Shown here one piece after another: positions 7,855 through 15,464 of a stretch of 22,994 nucleotides of DNA; position 1 is the stretch's first letter; each line of letters begins with the position of its first letter. The notes under the pieces are model-generated. The model was given only the letters and a program-made list of their open reading frames with translations, was not told where the DNA came from and made no database searches. The position numbers were made by a program, and so were the translations under genes. Source of the stretch: Bacteroidota bacterium. GTDB taxonomy: Bacteria; Bacteroidota; Bacteroidia; Bacteroidales; F082. Location of the stretch: positions 1-22,994 of the forward strand of contig NYYH01000083.1 in NCBI GenBank assembly GCA_002686705.1. The letters are read 5' to 3'.

Positions 7855-7894
7855 TCCTTCTTGTTAATCCTGCGATACTTACAATTAATGTTGG

Positions 7895-7902
7895 CAAAAA
7901 TA
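7895..7902 (-). promoter_or_regulatory. Candidate -7 element for uvrB
   Basis: On the minus strand this reads TATTTTTG, an exact TAnnTTTG match about 40 bp before the uvrB start codon. No TTG box lies at the expected 19-21 bp upstream, so the promoter call is partial. Confidence 0.3.
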
Positions 7903-7993
7903 CAAATCACTTGATATACTTTGCTATAATCCTAACGATATAACATCACCATTACAATAATTATCAATTATCAAGCCATGTTTGAAGATTTTT

Positions 7994-8001
7994 TATCTTT
8001 G
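7994..8001 (+). promoter_or_regulatory. Candidate -7 element for glpK
   Basis: TATCTTTG matches TAnnTTTG, 23 bp before the glpK ATG, which would leave a leader of about 17 nt. No -33 TTG occurs at the usual distance. Together with the uvrB element it makes the 170 bp gap a plausible divergent promoter region. Confidence 0.35.
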
Positions 8002-8024
8002 ACTTTGTAGAACCAATTAAACAG

Positions 8025-9503
8025 ATGAAAGAAAAATACATCTTGTCTTTAGATCAAGGTACAACAAGTAGCCGAGCTATTATTTTCAATCATAAAGGAG
8101 ATGTTTGTGCTATTGCTCAAAAAGAGATAGAACAAATTTTCCCGATTCCCGGATGGGTAGAACACAATCCAATTGAAATATGGTCAACTCAACTAGCTGT
8201 TGCTTCTGAAGCTATAGCAAAATTAGGAATTCATGCAAATGAAATTGCAGGCATTGGAATTGCAAATCAGCGTGAAACAACCATTATTTGGTCAAGAAAA
8301 ACAGGTAAACCAATTTATAATGCAATTGTGTGGCAAGATCATCGAACTGCAGAAGTTTGTGATGAGCTCATTAAGAATGGTTATGATAAAATTGTAAAAC
8401 AAAAAACAGGACTTGAGTTGGATGCATATTTCTCGGCAACAAAAATAAGTTGGATACTTGATAATGTACAAGGGGCAAGGTTGCATGCTGAAAAGGGTGA
8501 ATTAGCATTTGGTACAGTAGATTCCTGGCTAATTTGGAACCTGACTGATGGCGGTGCACATTTAACAGATGTTAGCAATGCATCCAGAACAATGTTATTT
8601 AACATTCATAAACTTGAATGGGATGAAGAACTGCTTTCATTGTTTAACGTACCACGACAAATTCTCCCTGATGTTAAACCAAATAGTCATGTTTTTGCTC
8701 ATACAGCTGGAAAACTTTTAAGTTCACGAATCCCAATTTGTGGCGTTGCAGGAGATCAGCAAGCGGCAATGTTCGGACAATTGTGTCTTAAAAAAGGAAT
8801 GGCTAAAAACACCTATGGTACAGGATGTTTTTTAATGCTTAATACAGGAGAGGAGGCAGTAGTTTCCAGAAATAGACTTTTAACTACCATAGCATGGCAA
8901 TTAAATAACAAGGTTACGTATGCGTTAGAGGGAAGTGTTTTTGTTGCCGGTGCTGTTATACAGTGGCTTCGTGACCAATTATCTATTATTAATTCATCTG
9001 AGCAGGTGGAAGCACTTGCTGGTAAGGTAGACGATAATGGTGAGGTATATTTTGTTCCAGCCTTTACCGGACTTGGCGCCCCATACTGGAATCAACATGC
9101 TAAAGGATTAATTTACGGTTTAACAAGGGGTACGACCAAAGCTCATATCGCCAGGGCAGCACTCGAATCAATAGCATATCAAAATTATGATGTAATTAAG
9201 GCGATGGAAAAAGATATAGGTACAAAAGTTAATTATATCAGAGCCGATGGAGGGGCATCTGCAAATTCAATGCTAATGCAATTTCAATCTGACATATTAG
9301 GAATAATTGTAGAACGACCTAAAATACTAGAGACAACAGCTCTTGGTGCTGCTTATTTTGCCGGATTAGCAATTGGATATTGGGAAAATACAGACCAGTT
9401 AATTAGTCAATGGTCTATTGACAGAGCCTTTACTCCATTGATGCATAAAGAAAAAGTAGTTCATCTTATTAAAAATTGGCATGAGGCAATTAGAAAAGCT
9501 TAA
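8025..9503 (+). CDS. glpK: Glycerol kinase
   Basis: This enzyme phosphorylates glycerol to sn-glycerol 3-phosphate with ATP in the cytoplasm. At 492 residues it is close to the usual ~500. Seen in order: the FGGY-kinase phosphate loop [14 protein letters not shown] at 8-21, the glycerol-contacting NQRETT at 81-86, WQDHRT at 103-108, the catalytic-base motif AGDQQAA at 242-248 (Asp244), TYGTGCF at 263-269, and [11 protein letters not shown] in the C-terminal ATPase domain. All look intact. The gene stands alone: no glycerol facilitator (glpF), glycerol-3-phosphate dehydrogenase (glpD) or regulator is within the window. No strong ribosome-binding sequence precedes the ATG. The next gene, an interrupted barrel gene, follows after 65 bp and may have its own promoter. 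Confidence 0.96.
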   Translation: MKEKYILSLDQGTTSSRAIIFNHKGDVCAIAQKEIEQIFPIPGWVEHNPIEIWSTQLAVASEAIAKLGIHANEIAGIGIANQRETTIIWSRKTGKPIYNAIVWQDHRTAEVCDELIKNGYDKIVKQKTGLELDAYFSATKISWILDNVQGARLHAEKGELAFGTVDSWLIWNLTDGGAHLTDVSNASRTMLFNIHKLEWDEELLSLFNVPRQILPDVKPNSHVFAHTAGKLLSSRIPICGVAGDQQAAMFGQLCLKKGMAKNTYGTGCFLMLNTGEEAVVSRNRLLTTIAWQLNNKVTYALEGSVFVAGAVIQWLRDQLSIINSSEQVEALAGKVDDNGEVYFVPAFTGLGAPYWNQHAKGLIYGLTRGTTKAHIARAALESIAYQNYDVIKAMEKDIGTKVNYIRADGGASANSMLMQFQSDILGIIVERPKILETTALGAAYFAGLAIGYWENTDQLISQWSIDRAFTPLMHKEKVVHLIKNWHEAIRKA

Positions 9504-9568
9504 GATGTATATGACTTGTAATAATTCTTAAATTTGTTTTTTTTTTAACCTAATTCAAAATAAATATT

Positions 9569-10144
9569 ATGAAAAAGCTTGCCCCATTATTTTTTATATT
9601 ACTGGTTTTAAGTTCATATTCACAAGAACAAAAAAATTACCAGAATCTATCAGCTAATGCAGAAGATTATGATTTTCACTCTCAGGTTGATATTGGACTG
9701 GGAATAGGGATTAATTACGGAGGTCTATTAGGTGCTCAAGTACAGTATGTGCCCACTAAACATTTTGCTATAATGGGCTCGGCTGGTTATTATATAGCCG
9801 GATTCGGGTGACAGGTTGGTGCAATAGGGTACATCATGCCAAAAGTACCTTCAAAACCATTTAGAGTATATGGTACGGTAATGTATGGAACAAATGCAGC
9901 AATCATTGTAATAGGTAATTCTCATCATAACAATACTTTTATTGGCCCTAGTGTAGGAGGAGGAATAGAAATGCGTTTTGGTCGTGAAAAACGAAAAGGT
10001 CTCAACATTGATTTATTTGTCCCGTTTAGATCCGATGAGTATAACACGGCTGTAAACAATGTAAAAAACGACCCCTCAATTTCTGATTTTACTGAACCTT
10101 TGCCATTTACAATATCTGTTGGTTATCATTTTGAGATAAAATAA
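9569..10144 (+). pseudogene. Exported beta-barrel-like protein gene interrupted by an in-frame TGA
   Basis: The first 80 codons encode a protein with a Sec signal peptide (MKKLAPLFFILLVLSSYSQ) and alternating hydrophobic/glycine strands typical of small outer-membrane barrels (DIGLGIGINYGGLLGAQVQYVP). Codon 81 (9809-9811) is TGA. The same frame then continues without another stop for 110 codons, with convincing strand-like content (PFRVYGTVMYGTN; SVGGGIEMRFG; LPFTISVGYHFEIK, the last ending in an aromatic-rich strand). Reading TGA as Trp gives a continuous 191-residue protein, and TGA is one G-to-A change from TGG. This is therefore a nonsense allele, a sequence error or, less likely, a readthrough gene. 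The stop is followed by C, a leaky context. The mature role is unknown. An outer-membrane location is inferred from strand pattern only. Confidence 0.75.
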
Positions 10145-10320
10145 TTACTAAATTCCGTTTTTCGCTGTTCATAATTGTGATTCTGCTATATAATATCTAG
10201 AAATACTGTCCAGTTATACCCTTTACGATAATTAATCTTTTCTGTAAAAGTATTATTAATATTTATTGAAAAAGGTATGGTTTAATTAGAATAATTATTA
10301 TAATTGTAAAAAAAATATAG

Positions 10321-11127
10321 GTGCAAGATAAGGTAGTTATAATAACTGGAGCATCATCCGGAATTGGCAAAGCATTGGCTTATGAATTTGCATATCATGG
10401 TTCTAAAGTTGTACTGGGAGCACGCAATTTTAGCACTCTAACCGAAATTGTAGAAGATATCAAGAAATCTGGTGGTGATGTAGTTTGTGCTCAAACTGAT
10501 GTAAGCAATGAAGTCGATTGTAAAAACCTTATTCTTACCGCTATTGATCACTTTGGTAAAATTGATGTATTGATTAACAATGCTGGCATATCCATGAGAG
10601 CACTGTTTGAGAATACTGAGTTAGAGGTTATAAGAAAATTAATGGATGTCAATTTTTGGGGTACCGTCTATTGTACTAAGTATGCGTTACCACATTTATT
10701 AGCACAAAAGGGAAGTGTGGTTGGCGTATCATCAATTGCAGGTTTAAAGGGGTTGCCAGCACGATCCGGATATTCAGCCTCAAAATTTGCAATGAATGGT
10801 TTTTTGGAATCGTTACGCGCAGAAAACCTGAAGAGTGGACTGCGTGTTCTGATTGCATATCCTGGGTTTACTACCTCAAATATTAGAAATACTTCGTTAA
10901 GTGCTGACGGGACACAACAGGGTGAGTCTCCTCGTGATGAAGATAAAATGATGAGCGCCGAAGAAGTAGCAAAGCATATATATGTAGCCGTTTCTAAAAG
11001 AAAGAATAAAATCATACTTACACTACAGGGAAAAGCACTTGCGATAATTAACAAATATTTCCCCTATATGCTTGACAATATGATATATAACGATCTGGCC
11101 AAAGAGCCTAACTCACCATTTCACTGA
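10321..11127 (+). CDS. Short-chain dehydrogenase/reductase (SDR)
   Basis: This is a 268-residue classical SDR oxidoreductase with a Rossmann fold. Seen: the cofactor loop TGASSGIG at 10-16 region (TGxxxGIG), Asp60 in QTDVS, NNAG at 86-89, the catalytic tetrad Asn111, Ser138 (VSSIAG), Tyr151 and Lys155 (YSASK), and PGFTTSNI after it. The arginine at 35 in GARN points to NADPH preference. The start is GTG at 10321: a TAG sits immediately before it, and MQDKVVIITGASSGIG is where the family normally begins. C-terminal residues 225-268 include a hydrophobic patch that may touch membranes. The substrate cannot be told. A small acidic protein gene follows after 21 bp. Confidence 0.9.
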   Translation: MQDKVVIITGASSGIGKALAYEFAYHGSKVVLGARNFSTLTEIVEDIKKSGGDVVCAQTDVSNEVDCKNLILTAIDHFGKIDVLINNAGISMRALFENTELEVIRKLMDVNFWGTVYCTKYALPHLLAQKGSVVGVSSIAGLKGLPARSGYSASKFAMNGFLESLRAENLKSGLRVLIAYPGFTTSNIRNTSLSADGTQQGESPRDEDKMMSAEEVAKHIYVAVSKRKNKIILTLQGKALAIINKYFPYMLDNMIYNDLAKEPNSPFH

Positions 11128-11148
11128 TGCTAAATATTAAATAATCAA

Positions 11149-11631
11149 ATGAATCTTATGTTATCAAATTATAAAATTATTCCAAATACAGGCTATGGCA
11201 ATATCAACTTTGGTTCCGATATGGGCAACTTTGTTGAAAAATATGGCGAACCAGAAGAAGTTGACAGTATTGACGAAGGAGACGATTTTAGTACTACAGT
11301 TCTTCATTATTGGAAAGAAGGTGTTTCTATTTTTTTCATAGGTACAGCCAACCCTGTTCTTGCAGGTATTGAAACTGACCATCACGAATCGGAGCTATTT
11401 GATGTGAAAATAATGGGAAAAACCAAGGATGATATTATAGCTCTGATGAAAGAAAAGGGATATAGCAATTTCGAAACGGAAGATGAAGAATACTCCGGTA
11501 ACGGTGATGAAAAGGATCTCAGGATATCTTATGAACACAGTATGATGGATTTCTTTTTCAGAGACAACTTGCTGGTATACATGAATTTTGGAGTGATGGT
11601 TGATGAAAATGGAAATATTGAAAAGGTGTAA
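11149..11631 (+). CDS. Small acidic protein of unknown function
   Basis: This is a 160-residue soluble protein with no signal peptide and no family I recognise. The N-terminus YKIIPNTGYGNINFGSDMGNFVEKYGEP has the look of a beta-hairpin followed by a helix that recurs in several unnamed small Bacteroidota proteins. The middle (residues 38-48 and 118-130) is rich in Asp and Glu. The C-terminus MMDFFFRDNLLVYMNFGVMVDE is likely a beta strand pair. Starts at 11149 or 11158 are both possible, because neither has a clear ribosome-binding sequence. It begins 21 bp after the SDR gene and is probably co-transcribed. The next gene, xerD, converges on it after 41 bp. I do not assign a function. Confidence 0.7.
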   Translation: MNLMLSNYKIIPNTGYGNINFGSDMGNFVEKYGEPEEVDSIDEGDDFSTTVLHYWKEGVSIFFIGTANPVLAGIETDHHESELFDVKIMGKTKDDIIALMKEKGYSNFETEDEEYSGNGDEKDLRISYEHSMMDFFFRDNLLVYMNFGVMVDENGNIEKV

Positions 11632-11648
11632 AAACGTATAAGAGAGAT

Positions 11649-11670
11649 GGGATATAAAGACACTTATCCC
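11649..11670. terminator. Hairpin between converging genes
   Basis: GGGATA at 11649-11654 pairs with TATCCC at 11665-11670 around a 10-nt loop, placed between the stop of the small acidic protein gene and the stop of xerD. There is no T-run next to it on the plus strand; on the minus strand a run of Ts lies some distance further. It may be a weak bidirectional terminator. Confidence 0.25.
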
Positions 11671-11672
11671 CC

Positions 11673-12605
11673 CTATACTTTTATCTCTCCTTTACCATTA
11701 TTCCCCTTATTTCTCGGATGATAATCCATAATTGCCTTCCTTAAATCTTCCCTGTTTAGATGCGTGTAAATTTCTGTAGTTGTTATAGATACATGACCTA
11801 GTAATTCTTGTACAGCCCTTAAGTCTGCACCATTTTGCACCAAATGAGTTGCATATGAATGACGAAATGAATGTGGGCTGATGTTTTTGTTTATACCTAC
11901 CTTTTCAATCTGATCTTTAACTATATAGAATATCATCTGGCGGGATATTCTTTTTCCTCTACGATTTAAGAAAAGTACATCAGTATCTTGTTTTGAAATC
12001 TGTAATGTAGGGCGTATATATGTTAAGTAAGTTGTTATTTGCTTCTCGGCAGCCTTACCAACAGGCACAAGCCGTTGCTTATTTCCTTTTCCGGTTACCA
12101 TTATTATGCCTTCCTTAAAATGTAGATCAGATATTTTTAAGTTAATAAGTTCTGATACCCGAAGACCACATCCATAAAGGGTTTCAAAAATGGCTTTGTT
12201 CCTTTCTCCCTCATCTTTTGATAAATCAACTGAATTAATTATTGTTTCAACTTCGTCAGGTGTTAGTACATCCGGCAGTTTTCTTCCCAATTTAGGCGAT
12301 TCAAGCATTTCTGACGGATCGTTTTTTATAATCTTTTCAAGAATAAGGTATCTGAAGAATGCTTTTATTCCTGAAATTACCCTAGATTGAGTATAAGGGC
12401 CTAACTCTAACTTGTTAATGAAAACAATAAATTTTTTAAGGTCTTCTGATGTTACATCTAATATCGTAGTTGAATCGCATTCCTCATTCAAAAAACTGAA
12501 AAGCAATCCCACATCATATAAATAAGCAACTACAGTATTGTGTGACATACCTCGCTCCAATTGTAAATAGGATTTAAAACCTTTAGTATAAATAGATTGA
12601 TTCAC
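11673..12605 (-). CDS. xerD: Site-specific tyrosine recombinase XerD
   Basis: This is a 310-residue cytoplasmic recombinase that, with XerC, resolves chromosome dimers at dif. The N-terminal SAM-like DNA-binding domain covers about 1-95 (LERGMSHNTVVAYLYDV; NDPSEMLESPK at 95-105). The catalytic domain holds the full set: Arg149 (GCGLRVSEL), Lys173 (TGKGNKQR), His245 and Arg248 (HSFRHSYATHL), His271 (LGHVSITTT) and the nucleophile Tyr280 (IYTHL). The length and the LGRKLPDVL linker fit XerD better than XerC or phage integrases. It has no adjacent attachment repeats, integrase cargo or tRNA, so it is best read as the housekeeping enzyme. Its upstream gap contains only weak repeats. Confidence 0.93.
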   Translation of the reverse strand: MNQSIYTKGFKSYLQLERGMSHNTVVAYLYDVGLLFSFLNEECDSTTILDVTSEDLKKFIVFINKLELGPYTQSRVISGIKAFFRYLILEKIIKNDPSEMLESPKLGRKLPDVLTPDEVETIINSVDLSKDEGERNKAIFETLYGCGLRVSELINLKISDLHFKEGIIMVTGKGNKQRLVPVGKAAEKQITTYLTYIRPTLQISKQDTDVLFLNRRGKRISRQMIFYIVKDQIEKVGINKNISPHSFRHSYATHLVQNGADLRAVQELLGHVSITTTEIYTHLNREDLRKAIMDYHPRNKGNNGKGEIKV

Positions 12606-12652
12606 TAAGAAAATATTTTACTTTAAATAATTATCGTAGTTATTTCTCAAAA

Positions 12653-12710
12653 TCAGAAGTCGGAAGTAGAAGACTAAATACTAAAATAAGTTGCTTAATC
12701 TCTACTTCGA
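12653..12710. repeat. Short 7-bp tandem motif and inverted repeat
   Basis: TCAGAAG (12653-12659), TCGGAAG (12660-12666) and TAGAAG (12667-12672) form a degenerate 7-bp tandem array. GAAGTAGA at 12663-12670 is inverted as TCTACTTC at 12701-12708, 30 nt away. It lies in the gap upstream of both xerD and the acyl-CoA dehydrogenase gene. It could be a slipped-strand microsatellite or a long-loop hairpin. Confidence 0.35.
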
Positions 12711-12785
12711 TATTCATTAAATTATTTGAAGTAACAAAGTTTAATTAAATTATTGTCTAAAATAGGAAAAATCGACTTTAGTATG

Positions 12786-12793
12786 TATTTTTG
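12786..12793 (+). promoter_or_regulatory. Candidate -7 element for the acyl-CoA dehydrogenase gene
   Basis: TATTTTTG matches TAnnTTTG exactly, 56 bp before the ATG at 12850. No TTG box stands 19-21 bp upstream. The same eight bases recur before gyrA and, on the minus strand, before uvrB. Confidence 0.35.
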
Positions 12794-12849
12794 TTTGCTG
12801 TCCAATAATGATTTACTTAGCATATTAATTATCAATAAAATATAATAGA

Positions 12850-13992
12850 ATGATTGATTTTTCTTTAACAAAAGAACAGATTGAAATAAAAGAAAAAGTG
12901 CGGGATTTTGCCAATAGAGTAATGAAACCAGCAGCACGAAAATATGATGAACTTGCGGAATTCCCTTGGCCCGTTGTAAAAAAGGCATATGAAGAAGGAA
13001 TAATGAATGGTCCTATGTCGCCTGAATATGGTGGACATGGTCATAGTATTCTTGACAGTGCAATTGCTTCTGAAGAACTTGGCGCTGGATGTGTAGGAAT
13101 AGGCATTTGCATGGATGCTAGTACGTTAGCCCTAACACCGCTATACCTGGGAGCCTCTGATGAACAGAAGAAAAGACTCTTTGGTCAGATTAATGAAGAG
13201 AAAACAGTTGCAGCTTATGCACTTACTGAGCCTAATGCCGGATCGGATGTTGCTGGGATCAAGACTCAAGCTATTCTTCATGGAGACAAATATATACTGA
13301 ATGGTCACAAACGTTTCATTACAAATGGAAGCCCATCTGCCTTTATTACTGTTTTTGCTTTAACTAATCCTGAAAAAGGTGCACGTAGCTTAACTGCATT
13401 CGCTGTTCCTACTGACAGCCCTGGTGTTGAGGCTGTTGCTGACATGCGTAAAATGGGACAACGTGCGTCTGTTCAAACTGAATTTAAATTTCATGATGTT
13501 GAGGTTCCAATTAAAAACAGAATAGGAGGGGACGGACATGGTTTCTTACTGGCTATGAAAACTTTTGAGAGAACTCGGACAGGTGTTGCAGCTTTGAGTC
13601 TTGGAAATGCAAGAGAGGCATTTGAAACAGCTAAATTATGGGCAAAAAAAAGGATTCAGTTTGGTAAACCAATCACGGTTAACCAAGGTGTTAGTTTTAT
13701 GCTTGCTGATATGGCAACTGAAATAGAAGCTGCAAGGATGTTAACATGGAATGCTGCATGGGCTTACGATACAAAACAAAAAACGGCAAATTTATTATCT
13801 GCAATGAGTAAATTATATGCCTCAGATGTCGGAATGAGGGTAACTACAGATGCTGTTCAAGTTATGGGTGGCGATGGTTATTCACATGATTTTCTTGTGG
13901 AAAAAATGATGCGCGATGCCAAATTATGCCAAATATATGAGGGTACTAACCAGATACAACGATTAGTTATTGGTAAAGGGATTTTAAAGTAA
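12850..13992 (+). CDS. Acyl-CoA dehydrogenase (about 380 residues)
   Basis: This FAD enzyme introduces the first double bond in acyl-CoA oxidation and passes electrons to electron-transfer flavoprotein. The 380-residue length is that of short/medium-chain family members. Seen: N-terminal helical domain (1-120), the FAD/substrate loop AYALTEPNAGSDVAG at about 119-133, the flavin-contacting FITNGS, the RTGVAALSLGNAREAFE helix, and the catalytic base Glu364 in IYEGTNQIQRL. The substrate could be short fatty acyl-CoA or a branched amino acid derivative; the sequence does not decide. It is monocistronic: a strong hairpin follows 49 bp after the stop. A second, longer acyl-CoA dehydrogenase is encoded on the opposite strand beyond the next gene. 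Confidence 0.93.
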   Translation: MIDFSLTKEQIEIKEKVRDFANRVMKPAARKYDELAEFPWPVVKKAYEEGIMNGPMSPEYGGHGHSILDSAIASEELGAGCVGIGICMDASTLALTPLYLGASDEQKKRLFGQINEEKTVAAYALTEPNAGSDVAGIKTQAILHGDKYILNGHKRFITNGSPSAFITVFALTNPEKGARSLTAFAVPTDSPGVEAVADMRKMGQRASVQTEFKFHDVEVPIKNRIGGDGHGFLLAMKTFERTRTGVAALSLGNAREAFETAKLWAKKRIQFGKPITVNQGVSFMLADMATEIEAARMLTWNAAWAYDTKQKTANLLSAMSKLYASDVGMRVTTDAVQVMGGDGYSHDFLVEKMMRDAKLCQIYEGTNQIQRLVIGKGILK

Positions 13993-14040
13993 TTGGTATT
14001 AAATTGAACTTTGACCTAGTTTAAATAATTATAATTTATT

Positions 14041-14080
14041 ATTCTCCATCTTAAGGCGTGAAAAGGGTGGAGAATTTTTA
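14041..14080 (+). terminator. Rho-independent terminator after the acyl-CoA dehydrogenase gene
   Basis: ATTCTCCA at 14041-14048 pairs perfectly with TGGAGAAT at 14068-14075, followed by TTTTTATTTATTT. The loop is 19 nt and A/G-rich. The stem and T-run lie 49 bp past the stop codon of the acyl-CoA dehydrogenase gene. Confidence 0.7.
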
Positions 14081-14193
14081 TTTATTTCGAATATAGTTTA
14101 ATTAGAGTTATGTATACTTATTAGAAATAAAGTACTATCTCTTACTTTTTATTGAGTAATTCAAATGGCTTAGGTTACTTTTTAAAGTATTAA

Positions 14194-15402
14194 ATGAAAA
14201 TCATAAACAAAAGAATTTCAGAGTTTTATAGTGGTAACATATATATTGCCATAGGATTGTTACTAATATTCTCGATAGTTTTTTTGTTGCTTGAAATTTA
14301 TAATAACAGGTTCTGGCAATCAGATTTCAGTGTTTATTATAGGGCCGCTCAAAGAGTACTTGAGGGTAATAACCTTTATCAGTTTGTTGAAGATGGTCAT
14401 TATGTTTTTAAGTATTCACCTGTATCTGCCATCTTTTTTATTCCTATTACAATTTTCTCACTAGGCGCAGCAAAGATTATTTACTGGTTTTTTTTAACCG
14501 GAGTAATAATTGGTGGTTTTTATTTTTGTGTTGATCTTGCTTCGGGAGGAGACGTATTTAATAATACCCGTAGGCTGAATAACATAATATTATTAGGAGC
14601 TTTAATCCTCGTTGTTCATTTTCAGCGCGAATTGCATTTAGGTCAGGTTAATCAGATATTGTTAGTTCTTTATTTATTGGCTGCATATTTATTTGAAAAG
14701 GATAAAGCATTGTTATTTTCAGTAGTATTGGCAGTAAGCATATTTTTCAAACCATTTGGTTTAATTTTTATTCCGTATTTAATTGTTAAGGGTAAATATA
14801 AAGAGACATTATATTATGTTTTAATTACCATTGCACTTTTCTTTCTTCCATTGTTTTTCTATTCAATTGATGAGTTTATTAGCCAAAACGCATTATGGAT
14901 CAATGAATTAGTTGTTGAATTAGGAAATAAACAAAACATATTACAATCAGCTAACCATACGGTATTTTCAGTGATTGTAAGATTTACCCCATTATGTTTA
15001 ATTTCATTCACACCTGCCATTGTTAAAGTATACCAGCTATCTGTTTTGGTGATAATCGGGTTACTAGTACTATTGTTTATCAATAAAGGAAGGAAAATAG
15101 AAAGTAATACTATTGCAGATTTTGCGTTATTAATCAGCCTAATTCCGTTATTATCATTTACAAGTCAAAATGCATTTGGTTTCGCAGGATTGTTGGTCTT
15201 TTTATTGTTAATAAATTTCAAGGGATTTTCATTTACTGAGAAAGTAACGACGATTATTGGGTTTGTATTTTTAGGTGGAAACTATAATGATATATGGGGT
15301 TCTAGTCTGTCAGCATTTTTTAATGACATTTCTCTAGTGTCATTGGGAACTATTTTGTTGATAATTATTCTTTTTAGAAAACGATATCAGGGAATATTAT
15401 AA
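14194..15402 (+). CDS. Polyprenol-linked glycosyltransferase, GT87/DUF2029 family
   Basis: This is a 402-residue multi-spanning inner-membrane protein with about ten hydrophobic helices. It fits the GT-C type GT87 family (formerly DUF2029): after the first helix a periplasmic loop reads FWQSDFSVYYRAAQRVLEGNNLY (about 40-62) with the expected acidic residue Asp44, followed by FKYSPVSAIFFIP at 72-84. A second signature, LHLGQVNQILLVLYLLAAYLFEK, occurs around 148-170. Such enzymes transfer a sugar from a polyprenyl phosphate donor onto a glycan or lipid outside the membrane. The acceptor is unknown. The gene stands alone between terminators: one 114 bp before its ATG and a minus-strand one at its end. 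Confidence 0.8.
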   Translation: MKIINKRISEFYSGNIYIAIGLLLIFSIVFLLLEIYNNRFWQSDFSVYYRAAQRVLEGNNLYQFVEDGHYVFKYSPVSAIFFIPITIFSLGAAKIIYWFFLTGVIIGGFYFCVDLASGGDVFNNTRRLNNIILLGALILVVHFQRELHLGQVNQILLVLYLLAAYLFEKDKALLFSVVLAVSIFFKPFGLIFIPYLIVKGKYKETLYYVLITIALFFLPLFFYSIDEFISQNALWINELVVELGNKQNILQSANHTVFSVIVRFTPLCLISFTPAIVKVYQLSVLVIIGLLVLLFINKGRKIESNTIADFALLISLIPLLSFTSQNAFGFAGLLVFLLLINFKGFSFTEKVTTIIGFVFLGGNYNDIWGSSLSAFFNDISLVSLGTILLIIILFRKRYQGIL

Positions 15403-15431
15403 AAAAATGCCTGAGATGGAACAAATCAGGC
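15402..15431 (-). terminator. Rho-independent terminator of the minus-strand acyl-CoA dehydrogenase gene
   Basis: GCCTGA at 15409-15414 pairs with TCAGGC at 15426-15431 around an 11-nt loop. On the minus strand the stem is followed by ATTTTTTT, 33 bp after the end of the acyl-CoA dehydrogenase gene. It overlaps the stop region of the GT87 gene but lacks a T-run in that direction. Confidence 0.65.
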
Positions 15432-15464
15432 AGCTTCTGGATTAAAATTTTAACGATCCATAAT

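Noticed and set aside
9809..9811. TGA read as tryptophan through an alternative genetic code
   Set aside because: Trp is encoded by TGG in the intact genes, TGA also acts as the natural stop of the SDR gene, and the gyrA lesion is a frameshift, not a TGA readthrough.
8025..10144. Glycerol utilisation operon
   Set aside because: Only glpK is recognisable; the next gene is an exported barrel-like protein, with no facilitator or dehydrogenase.
11673..12605. Integrase of a mobile element
   Set aside because: The protein fits housekeeping XerD in length and linker, and there are no flanking attachment repeats, tRNA or cargo genes.
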